64,000 nucleotides of DNA from positions 124,001 to 188,000 of the forward strand of contig PYSS01000058.1 in the NCBI GenBank assembly GCA_003049465.1. Direction: 5' to 3'. Shown here in pieces: positions 24,809-34,789 of this stretch. Positions within the stretch are counted from its first letter, which is position 1; the number at the start of each line of letters is the position of its first letter. The notes under the pieces were generated by a model. It did no database searches, was not told the DNA's origin, and saw nothing but the letters and a program-made list of their open reading frames with translations. This DNA is from Magnaporthiopsis rhizophila (Eukaryota > Ascomycota > Sordariomycetes > Magnaporthales > Magnaporthaceae). The position numbers and the translations under genes are program-made.

Positions 24809-25267
24809 TATTACAACCATAGCTGGCAAAAAGCAAAAGGGCTGGGGCTAATCCCTAGTATAACGCTTTTATCCCGCAATTATAAAAGTTAAAGGTTAAA
24901 TAATTAAAACCAGGATGGTGCAAAGGGTTATATAACCAGGTATTTACCTAATCAGGATTTATAGATCTGTAGCAAAGTAACAAATCCAAGGATTTGTGGA
25001 TTTATAGCAAAGCAATAAATCCAAAAAAATATAGTATAAAAGGGTTACGGATATATAAAGGTAAAGGTTTTTTACTGTATTGGATAATTCTTAACTAAGG
25101 CTTTGGCATTAGTTAATTTAAGTTAGTTTCAAAGCAACCCTTTGGGCAAATAATCGAAACCTTTATTATTATTCCAGTTCCCCAGCACAAGCAACCTTGT
25201 GAAAATTATACTGCTTAGCACTTTTCCTAGCGTACCCTACCCTAGGAGCAGAGAACCGTTTGTAACA
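24809..25267 (+). repeat. Right LTR of element C
   Basis: 459 bp, direct repeat of 18038-18531. The outer end (25,150-25,267) keeps its G and C where the matching inner end of the left LTR has lost them. Confidence 0.9.
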
Positions 25268-25755
25268 ATTTTGTTATGGAAATTTGCCCAAAAAGGCCCG
25301 TTAACATTTGCTGGGTTTGGGGATTAATAAAAAGGCAGGCAATTCGTTAAGGGCCAATTATTATTCTTAATAGGGCTTTATAATAGGTAAATTAATTAAT
25401 GCATCGGCCTAAATTTCCCTTTCAAACCGGATAAAATGGTATTAGTATCAAAAAAACCCTGGTACTGCGGGTCGGGTATAACACAAACACCAAAAAAAAG
25501 CTGGAACGGACAATATTAATATCCAGGTACCGATAAAACTTTTCTCGTCCTTTATTTTAGGGTTTTTTTTTGGGTATTTGCTAGATTTGCAACCCAAAAG
25601 TATAGTATTGCAGCAGCATTTTTAAGGATAATGGCCACAAAAAAAGCAATTGGGCTCATTGGGCGGGTGGACTTTCACTATAACAACCTTTCCAAAATTT
25701 AAAAGGAAAAATAAAAGGCTGTTACAGGGCGGTCCTAAGGGAAAAAAGATAGATT
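25268..25755 (-). other. 5' untranslated interior of element B, right of the element C insertion
   Basis: Begins with the ATTTT half of the element C target duplication. This is the part of element B between its 5' LTR and gag. No primer-binding site is evident. Confidence 0.7.
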
Positions 25756-26066
25756 TATAACAAAAGTACAAAGTGCAGGTTTGAGAAAAATCCTATATTT
25801 GCTAATAAATTTTTTAAAATTTTAAAAGGTGCTTGGGGAAAAAATCCCCTTCCAGCGATTTAGGGCCTTTGGGCAACCCCTATTATATAAAAGGGCTGGG
25901 GGTCCGTGCGCTCCTAATTCGGGTACCGATCCTAAACTAGGGTACGTATCCCAAAAGCGCATCTCCTAGCAGCAGGGTCAGGCGCCTATCTATTGTAAGG
26001 TTTTTGTGCCTCTGTTGGCCCTTTTGTAGGCGCCCCAATGACTGTCGAAGCTAAGTCCGCGTGACA
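25756..26066 (-). repeat. Right LTR of element B
   Basis: 311 bp, direct repeat of 10920-11230. Its outer (right) half is nearly unmutated and ends GCGTGACA; its inner half is AT-shifted. On coding orientation this is the 5' LTR. Confidence 0.92.
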
Positions 26067-26071
26067 CCAAT
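26067..26071. repeat. Right target-site duplication of element B (CCAAT)
   Basis: Pairs with 10915-10919. Beyond it the interrupted LTR of element A resumes. Confidence 0.9.
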
Positions 26072-26126
26072 TAATAAACGCCCCGCTATTTGTTGGCCCA
26101 GAGCCGGTGGCAACCTCCGCATAATA
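26072..26126 (-). repeat. Left LTR of element A, remaining 55 bp
   Basis: Aligns to 33742-33796. Together with 10681-10919 it gives 294 bp, the exact length of the right LTR, which confirms the nesting. Confidence 0.9.
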
Positions 26127-26129
26127 TTA

Positions 26130-26142
26130 CCCTTTTCTTTCC
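26130..26142 (-). other. Polypurine tract of element A
   Basis: On the minus strand GGAAAGAAAAGGG lies three bases from the 3' LTR. Confidence 0.7.
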
Positions 26143-26229
26143 AAAGCTTGTCCCGCGCTTTAAACTTTGGGATCCTGTGGCTTGCAAGGGTGTTATTAGT
26201 GAAAAGCCCGTACCTTTTCCTTAGCTTTT

Positions 26230-26350
26230 TCACCTTCGAAACTTTCCCAGGGTTCCCAAATATCGTTTTTCCTTTTGTCAAAATCTAGCCATTTAACCCT
26301 ATATTCTACAATTTTTCCCTCGAATTGTAAATTTCGGACTTTTTTTATAT
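26230..26350 (-). pseudogene. Chromodomain-like segment of element A
   Basis: Minus-strand frame reads EYRVKWLDFDKRKTIFGNP followed by a basic helix, matching the core of the chromodomain found at the end of fungal gypsy integrases. It lies just before the polypurine tract, the expected place. Confidence 0.65.
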
Positions 26351-28529
26351 TCCAGGTATTTTCGAAAAGTAAAGCCTCATTTTTAATTTGCTTTGGATCG
26401 GATCGTTTATAAAATTCTGACCAGTAAAGTTTAATAAAGGATATATAAAAGGTAGGGTGGATTTTTTATAAATCGGGAAGCGTTAATTTAATTATTATAA
26501 GCATTAAAATTTGGATAATACAAAAAGGGCCCAAAAGTTTAGCATTAAGTTTTTTTACTGGGCATTAGATTTTAATATTTTTTGCGTTAAACATTACAAA
26601 TTTTTTTTTTATAAATATTAAGAGTAATATTTATTTTTTATCCATTTATCGTTTTATTTTGTTGCAGGTTTTTTTAAATGCAATTTGGCTTTATTATAGA
26701 TTTTATATATTCAGTATATGTATAATTTGCTAACCGGATATAAATAAGTTTGTTTTGGGATTAAAGGGTTATTTGCTACTGGATTAAATTTATAATTAGC
26801 ATAAAAAAATATTAATATGCTGAAAAATAAAATATTATTATAGGCAAATTTTGCTATAAATAATAGATTTGTTTAGTTGGATATTTCAAAATTAATAAAA
26901 AAACGCAAGTATATTTCCAGGATTTGATTAAATTTTTTTATTTACCTATCAATTTGCGGGTGGAAAATTGTGCTTATTGTTGGTTTAATACTAATCAGTT
27001 TAAAAAAATCCTGTTATAAATATATTATAAACCTGGAATTTTGATTTAAAATAATATCCAGGGGTATATTGTGAAATTGCCAATATTTTCGGGCGAAAAT
27101 GCGGATAAAATTATCCGTTTTTTTTCCCCCTTTTTTAAAGGTACAAAATGCGCCATTTTAATAAAAGGATTTATCATTACCCAAATAAAATTGCATTTTT
27201 TGCTTTTGGATAAATCCGTAATAAAATTTATAATTACCGTTTGCCAGGGTTAATAGTATAATTTTATAAGCTAAAAAAAGCCAAAAAGGGCGTATTTTGA
27301 GATTTTGTTCCATTAGTATTCCAAATAGCTCCGAATATAATTCCTGATATTTTTTTTTATATTTGGCCACCAAAAATATCGGGTAATTAGTTCCAAAATT
27401 TTATTTATACCTATATATTTTATTATTTTAGTGTTATATTTAAAATGAAATTTTTTTTTTAAATTTCAGCTAAACTGGAATCCAAAATTTGTTATATTTA
27501 TAAAGGAGGCTTTTTTTGGTGGTTTTTTTTATATGGATTTTTTATATATATTTGATATTTTTTATCGATTAGGGCAACCTGTTTAATTTGGTTTGTAAAT
27601 TTAAAATTCCATTTAAATATTGGAATGCTGCAAAATCGGGCTGGTATTAAAAAAACGGAGGAATTTGTTGGGGTTTTTTTTGCAAAGTATTTTTTTTGCA
27701 AAACTATTATAATTGGTTGGTTTTTATCCCCCCCTTTTTTTGGTTAGTATTATTTTAGTTTAAAAAAAATATCGGCCTTTTCGTTTTGTTTCCCAAATCG
27801 GTAATTAATTAAAAATTAATAACTAAATAATTGTTAAATTTATTTAGCTTGCTGGCGGTTAAAAATTTTGGCCGTTATAAAATATAATAGGTTTTGAAAA
27901 TTTGTGAAAATTTTTATATAATATTGTGCTTTTTTTAAATAATATTTTTATTTGCCAAAACAATTAATAATAGTTAGGAATTTTTTATCGTAGATTTTGT
28001 AATTAATTTCTGCTATTATTATTTTTCGGAAATAAAAAACTATTAAATAAAGCCTGTTATTCCCGGGATTCTGTTAAAATAGCATTATCCTAATTGCAAA
28101 ATTTAAAAAATCCGTTTCCATAATAACAGGAAATATTAGATCAAAATATTTTAAAATTGGGGGAAAAATAAAGGCTTTTTTAAAAGCATCAAATATTTTT
28201 TACATTTTTATGGTTCAGGTTTATAGATTTTTAATAATACATTTGCAATTATCAAAAACTTTACAATTTTGGAAAAGTTTTTTATAAACCGTTAATAAAA
28301 GTTTGCAAAACCCACCAATAATTGGCATTTTTATAATTAATTGGGTAATTATTATTAAAAAATAGCCTCAATTTTATTTTGGGATATTCGAATACCATTT
28401 TATCCGATTATATATCCCAGGAATTTTATTTTTTAAATTTCCCAAATATATTTACAGGGAGTAACAGCAAGGTAATATTTGGTAAACTTTTATAATATTT
28501 TTTATATTAACCTATCATATCTTTTCAGG

Positions 28530-28690
28530 ATTTTTGTATAAATAAAAAGGTTATCCAGATATATTAATAATTTTATATCGATTAGGTCCATAAAAATGTG
28601 GTTTATTATGCGCTAAAAAGTAACAAATACATCAATAAATCCTATAAGCATAATTATAAATTTAAAAAGGCTGTATTTATATTTAAAAGC
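28530..28690 (-). pseudogene. Reverse transcriptase fragment of element A
   Basis: Minus-strand frame shows the region from KYKYSLFKFIIM through DLIDIKLLIYLDNLFIYTK with one stop. The catalytic motif is YLDN (28,550-28,561), the same second-Asp-to-Asn change as in element B. Confidence 0.85.
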
Positions 28691-29924
28691 TATTTTTTAT
28701 TTATAACCTTTTTTTATTTGTATCAGGTAAAATTTGGTTTTAAGGTTTATTTTGGTTATTTATTTGGTATTTTAAAAACGGTTTTAAAATTTTATTATTA
28801 AAAAAATAGGGTAATATTCAGAAATAATTTTTAAATTAATATTTTGATAATTAATAACTGGTTGCAAAAGATTATTCGGGTTTTTTTTATCGGCGAATAA
28901 TAATAATGCCCTTATTACCCTTTTCTTTTTATATTTGTTTTATTTCCAGGTTTTTTATCAGCCAAAATTTAAAAATATTAAGCTTTTTTTTGCTCATATT
29001 ATAAATTGGTTCCCAATTAAAAGTAGCCCTTTCTTTTAAATAAATTTTATAATCCTACGGTTGGTGGTTAGGTAGCCTTATAGCTGCTTTTTTTTAATAT
29101 AATGGGCAAAAATTCCCTAAACCGTAAAAAAACGTTCGCTAATTCGTTTTCCTTTTTGGCTTTTGTTAAAAATAGCTTTTCGGTGTTCTTTACAAGGATT
29201 AAAACTACTGGTATAATAGTATAAATATTTTTTGGCCTTTAAAATTTTTATATTTCGGGGTCCGGGATTTGCGGCAAATCTTACATTTGGCCGTATCAAA
29301 CTATATATTTTTTAGATTTTTTAGCAAAAACCCCGAGGAATAATACCGAATTATCCATTATACTGGTAAAAGAACGTTATATTTGGGATCAAGTTTTAAA
29401 GTATCCAAAATAATTTGGGCATAATAATCGAGGTACCGGAGTATAACATTCGGAAAATAATACTGGACCAGGATTATACCGTTTTTCCGAAAATTTGCAA
29501 ACATTTTTGGGGTACTTTTTTTTATAATTTTGTTTTCGAGTTTAGCAGCAACCCGAAACAAAAATAAATAGCCTTTATAATTTCTAATATCCAGTAAAAT
29601 ATGCACCGGGATTTTCAGGCCCCCATTTTTTGCCTGGAAAAATATGCTTATAATAAGCCTCATTATACCGATTAATAAATAGGTTCCTATAACCGGGATA
29701 AATAGGGCCCCCCTTTTTTAACAATTAAAATCCGTTTCAATTTTTTTAAAAAAAATACTGGTTGGTTTATAATCCCGGGATTAAATTCCAGTAATCCGGG
29801 CTTTTTTTGGTAGGGGCTCCTTTCTATTTATCGGGTTCGAAACTTTCGTGGGTTTCTTTTTAATACCGGTTATTTTCCCGAATAACAAAAAAATATCCTT
29901 GCTTTTAATATCCTTTTTGGCATA

Positions 29925-29966
29925 ATAATCCAAAATATAATAAAAATTTTTACCATACCTCCAATA
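29925..29966 (-). pseudogene. Fossil gag zinc knuckle of element A
   Basis: Exact CX2CX4HX4C spacing with all four ligands read as Tyr, followed by YAKKD. It sits at the same distance upstream of RT (about 1.3 kb) as the knuckle of element B. Confidence 0.75.
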
Positions 29967-32900
29967 ATCGATTTTTCGGGCCTTCCGGTTATTTATATCC
30001 TTTTAATCGATCTTTTCCAATATTACTCGGAAATTGGGCCAATTCCGGTCCTTTTTTTCACCGGTAAACTTTTTTTATATATTTAAGGATAGGTTTTGGG
30101 GGTTTTTAAAGCTATTATTACGGGAACAGCCCGCATTCGAACGCTTCTGTATCGAAATCGGCTTATTTTTTCCCTTTTTTTTATTTTTTTATATCCTTTC
30201 CGGTTATAATTTTTTGATAAATGCATTATCTGCCAATATTTGTTCATAAATAAGCCTTGCCTTTATATAAGCATCCAAAAATTCGGTATTATTTTAAAAA
30301 AGTTTATTTTTAAAAAAATATACCAAAATAATTATCTATTTGGGGAAAACATTCTGTACATGGTTTTAAAAAATAATTCCGGACCATTTAGCAATATAAT
30401 TATATTAGCTAAGCTTTATAATATAACTAGCAATATTTTTTTTATATTTAAGCATCCGCATTTTGTTAGCCTCCGTTTGTTTTTTATTTGGGTTTTTATA
30501 ATGGCTTTTAAAGGCAAAAGTATAAAATTTCCAATTATTCATAAATCCTAATATTTTTAATAATTTTGCCCGGGATACATAATATTATAAAACAAACCTT
30601 TTTAATAAAAAACCAATCCATATAATGCGATATAAATTATTGTTAAATCTGTTTTTGGATATTTCTATATAAATATTAATTTGGAACCACCAGTTTTAGA
30701 AGGATATTCGGGTTCCGTTAAAAGCAGCGGAATGCTTAAAAATTATAGGGTTAAAAATATAAATCCTTCCATACCGCCGGTTTTTTTATCCGTCCGGAAA
30801 AGGGGATTGGTAAGGCCGGTGGAAGGAAGGCCTTAAAGGTTGGTTTGGTGGTTTTTTAAAATGCCCGGGCCTATTATTATCCGATAAAAAGGGTTTATTT
30901 TCCGGGGGGTCGGATTTATTTAAGGCAAATACGCCCCGGGGCGGTAGGCTGGGTTTATTCCCGGCCAATTGGGTTATGCTGGCCTGCTAAACTTGCTTAT
31001 TAATGGTTTATATTAACCCTTGAAAGGTTCCGGCAATATATTATTGGATTATAAAGCTGGACTGCTTTAGTTCTAAAAATACTAGGCTCGATCCTGCGGC
31101 CTTTTTTTAAATAAACGGGTTATTTTTGAACGGAGTATTTTCGGATAACTAAAACCTGGCAAAGGATATTTTGGCTGGTCACGGCCTAATTAGGGCCATA
31201 AGGGTAACCTGCCAAAATATTGGGGCAAAGCTTACCATAAACAGAATATCAAAGGTTCGGGGTATTTATCCGGTCGATATTTATTAATAGCATTTTTATA
31301 TTAATTTTCGGGCCCATTTTTTTATTAACAGGCGATTTTTTTTACCTGTTTTTCTATAACTTATTATTGGTTTTCGATATATCCCTGTCTTTTTTTTATA
31401 TAAACCAGCCTTTATTCCGTGCTATAAATTTGGCTTTTTATTATTCCGGCCCAGGCTTGTATATTAATTATTATATTTTTAAACCGGGCGTATATAATAA
31501 CCAAAACTTATTAATAAGCTTTTTATATTTTAACTAGCTAATTAATAGCATATTTTTTTACCATTTGGTTAATGGTGGCTTTTAAAAGGGTTTTTCAGAT
31601 TTTTTCGGCAAATTTATTATTTTGCTCAACTATTGTTTCCTTAAAACATTTAAATTGGGCCTGGGTAAAAATAATCTAATTTTAAACTATTTGGGAAACG
31701 GCCTGATACATATCCCGGATATATTCGTATTAATGCCAAAATTTAAAAATTTGTTACTAAACCGCCTTAGGGATAATTAATCGATCGGGGATGCCTTTTT
31801 TAAAGGCGAAAACAGTAATATGCATAATTACCAACCTTTGGTATATCTCTGCCATCCAGGCTATATAATTTTCGTTAGGGGTTACCGACAAATAGTTATC
31901 CTTTGGGCAAAAAAGAATTAATTATTTTCCTGCCCCTTTTTTTATAGGTTATTAAATAACGGGGAAATATATAAAACAATAGCGTTATTAGCGTTTAACA
32001 TAGGTGTATTTTATCGGTTGCGAAAGCGGCTAATGTTACACAAACGGGGGGTTCTGTCTTTTTGGATTAGGGATTTTCCTTTTATCCAAAAGGAAACTGA
32101 TTTAAACCGTTCCTTTAAAAGGCCGATGCCCGTATTTGATTGGCCGGTTATAATTATGAAATTCAAGGATAGCTATCGGTTATCGGCGTATAAAGGGGGT
32201 GGCGGAAAAAAAATTCTGCTAATTTTGCGGGCCTGGTTTTTGTAAATTTCTGATAAATTTTCTAAATTATATTTCAGGGCTATAAAAGTATTATTTTGGT
32301 TTTTTATTAAAAAGGTTCATTTTTAGATTTTTTATGAAAGTTGTTCACACCGTTTTTTTATTTTATCGAACAAAAGGGTATTTTTTTAATTAGTTTGAAT
32401 ATTATATGCAAATAGTATAATTTGGGCTAATTTATTTTGGATTTTTTTAATCCGGGCATCCAATTTTTCGAAAATTTGGATTAGGCGGTTAAAAAGGTCC
32501 GCATAGTTCGAATCGGTTATTTTAATACTGTTATTTAGTTTTTTGATATTCCTGGCAATATATTTGGATAATTTGATTAGGTTTCGTTGGTTTTTCCGAA
32601 TTTTTTCGGTCAAATAAAAAAAGGCTTTTTGGTTTTTTTTCTTATATTTGTGCTTTTATATTTTTAATCTGTTTTGTGATTTTTTTTTATAAAGTTAAGC
32701 TTAATAGTTTGCTGTTCCGAATAGGTTTTTATTAATTGAGCAATCTGATTTCGTTAATAATTTGCTTTTTAAAGGGCCGATTAGGTTAAAGCAAATAAAA
32801 GATTAAGGTTTTTATTAAGGATTTTTATACGCGCTGTTAAGTTTTAACAAAATGCTTACTGGTCCCTTTTTATTTGGATAAAGCGATTTTTTCCAAAAAA

Positions 32901-33502
32901 GGACAGGCTTATAATAATAGGAAAAAATAATAATTAACCGGGAATAATAGCCTTTTATTTTTTATATTATTTGCTTTGGGCACCAGTATTCGGAAAATTT
33001 ATAATAATATTAGCCATAAAAATAATCGTTCCAATTAGAACAATTAGCCCCTTTTTTTAGTAAAATAATAAAAACAAACAAACAAGCCTTTTTTAATTGG
33101 CCGGTAGCACTATTTGCAATATAAATATAATCGTGTTACATTTGGCAATATATCAATTCCGATAGTGCTTTTTTCGTCCGTATACTAAAAGCCCAAATTT
33201 TCGGCAATTTATACACGCAGCACTACTATAACACTTTTTAAAATTGTAATAATTAAAATAAGGATTATATTTATTTTATTTGGCCAATCCGAAAATTTTT
33301 TATACAATTTGGCCCCGGCGCAGTGGTAATGCAGAGAAACACCCTAAAAACACCGGTGCAACCGTAAATTTGTATAATAAAATAATTCCAAGCTTAATGC
33401 GCTAAAAATAAAAAGGGATCGTTTCATAGCAGCCCCGCCAAAATTTAGGAAAAAAAATAAAGCGGCTGCTGTGGAGCAATCCAGGGCAATAAAAAATTTA
33501 TT
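29967..33502 (-). other. RIP-damaged gag/5' region of element A
   Basis: Gag should lie here. A coiled-coil-like open stretch occurs on the minus strand at 32,386-32,613 (rich in Lys, Asn, Ile, Leu), and the block at 30,240-30,551 is homologous to the gag block of element B. The rest is AT-rich with stops in all frames. Confidence 0.7.
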
Positions 33503-33796
33503 TGTAACAAAAGAACAAAATCGGCTTGGTAAAATCACTGTATTATAATAAACTTCTTATAGCCTTAAAAAGGTGCTTAAAAAAGCAAAATCTCCTCGAG
33601 GTTCTAGCAAAGTTTTCCCCTATTATATAGGCCTTTATATGGCCCGTGCTTTGCAGGGTTAGGTACGTATCTGAGGAGGGGCTGAGCGCCTAGCCTGTCT
33701 GTTATCTGCAGGGGTCTTGTTCCCCTTTGGTCCGTACCAATCAATAGGCGCCCCGCTGTTCGTTGGCCCGGGGCCGGTGGCAACCTCCGCGTGACA
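33503..33796 (-). repeat. Right LTR of element A
   Basis: 294 bp, TGTAACA..GTGACA. As the 5' LTR on the coding strand it holds a TATATAAT-like box near 33,620-33,632. The outer half from about 33,660 is GC-rich and unmutated. Confidence 0.93.
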
Positions 33797-33801
33797 CCGA
33801 A
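33797..33801. repeat. Right target-site duplication of element A (CCGAA)
   Basis: Pairs with 10676-10680. Confidence 0.9.
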
Positions 33802-34789
33802 CGTACACATCGGCGTTCTTAGCATTCATAGGCATGGCATGGCTAATTAGCGAGCGGGAATCGGCTTTCGCGTTAGTTACATACTAAAACCAAGTGACTG
33901 CATCTTGGTTCAGGAGGCACAGTAGGGGATTTAAACCACAAGCCGGGACGATGCTTGAACCCACCCCCGCCGAGCAGCACCTTGGGCTCGACGTCCGCAT
34001 GTGCAGGGCGGGGATGATTCCATTGCACGCAAAGAGTAAGGAGACGACGCCTGGATTGGCTGCAGGATCTTCACACTGCCATCAGCCCCGGAACGATTGC
34101 TCCTCATAAGGCAGTCGTCAAAGTCACAACGGCACAAAAGTAGGCATGTAGAGGAAAAAGATGGAGAGGTTGACCTAGCTATGTTCGTGCGCTCTGTCTG
34201 GTGCCGGAAATGCCCTTATATGCTCGGGTGCGCTCGCGAGGTCTTGTCAAATCAGGCAATATCTGCGAGTCGTAGAGCAGATGAGATGAGGCGTCAGGCT
34301 CGTTTCGAAGCGTTTAAAGCGCTTTCATGCACTCAAAGGCGATCATGAATAGTGTCGGGCCAGGCTCTCCCTGGCACGTGGACCGTGCCTGCCATTTTTT
34401 TTTGGTGACAGCTGTGAGGTGTGGACCCTGGCAGGACCCATTTCTGCGGGGACGAAATGAAGACAATGCCACATTTCTCCTGGCAGGACGGTAGGGCTGC
34501 CAGGGCAGACCTAACTACCTTGATCATCTAACCGCCCATTGATCGAAAGCGAGAGCCGAAGCCAAGGTTCAACCCCTGGCCCTGAGCAAGTTTCTTTGCC
34601 ACTATACCATTGCGGCCCAGGAGGGGACAAAAGGAAGAGGGATGCGCACCGTGAAATTTCCATCAGTCGTGTCTCGAATTGTAGTCGGCCCTAGGCCTTA
34701 AAAGCTGCACCGAGTACAGGGATCGGTACTTCATAATCGACGAGACCAAACTCTTGGATGGTGCCGGCGGTGAATGACGTGCAGCCGCT
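33802..34789. other. Intergenic stretch with a tRNA-like segment
   Basis: GC content returns to normal at once beyond the LTR. No gene is recognised. On the minus strand at about 34,563-34,620 a perfect RNA polymerase III box A (TGGTATAGTGG) occurs with a weak box B-like GGGTTGAACC, but no cloverleaf closes. Confidence 0.5.

Larger units (their letters stand above)
18038..25267 (+). mobile_element. Element C: innermost Ty3/gypsy retrotransposon, nested in element B
   Basis: 7.23 kb. LTRs of 494 bp (left) and 459 bp (right) end in TGTTACAA..TTGTAACA, a perfect 8-bp terminal inverted repeat where unmutated. Coding is on the plus strand: zinc-knuckle fossil at 19,446-19,487, RT near 21,550-22,100 (YLNN at 21,916), integrase-like remains at about 22,700-23,600, and a chromodomain fragment at 23,940-24,110. 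Order RT, integrase, chromodomain is that of chromovirus-type gypsy elements. About 700 bp follow the pol remains before the right LTR. No ORF is intact; damage is of the RIP type. Confidence 0.92.
10920..26066 (-). mobile_element. Element B: second LTR retrotransposon, inserted in the left LTR of element A
   Basis: Its two LTRs are both 311 bp and it is flanked by CCAAT. Own sequence without the nested element C is about 7.9 kb (10920..18037 and 25273..26066). Coding is on the minus strand: gag-like fragments at 15,319-15,685, a zinc-knuckle fossil at 14,995-15,036 and an RT fragment at 13,531-13,755, followed by integrase-like remains toward 11.7 kb. LTR ends (TGTAACA..TGACA type) and gag/knuckle sequence resemble element A, so A and B belong to related families. 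No ORF is intact. Confidence 0.92.
10681..33796 (-). mobile_element. Element A: outer Ty3/gypsy-type LTR retrotransposon carrying two nested insertions
   Basis: Both LTRs are 294 bp once the inserted element is removed from the left one. They end in TG..CA (left copy mutated to TA..TA) and are flanked by the 5-bp repeat CCGAA. Own sequence is 10681..10919 plus 26072..33796, close to 8.0 kb. Coding runs on the minus strand: a coiled-coil gag-like fragment near 32,400-32,610, zinc-knuckle fossil at 29,925-29,966, RT near 28,530-28,690, and a chromodomain-like segment near 26,230-26,350 next to a polypurine tract. This order is that of a chromovirus-type gypsy element. The interior is saturated with C-to-T and G-to-A changes and has no intact ORF, as expected after RIP. 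Confidence 0.92.

Noticed and set aside
10681..33796. A single giant retroelement or centromere-like AT block
   Set aside because: Three distinct LTR pairs, each with its own target duplication, show nesting; there is no need for a centromere, and flanking genes are normal.
34560..34625. A tRNA gene
   Set aside because: Box A is good but no 7-bp acceptor stem or canonical T-arm can be formed on either strand.
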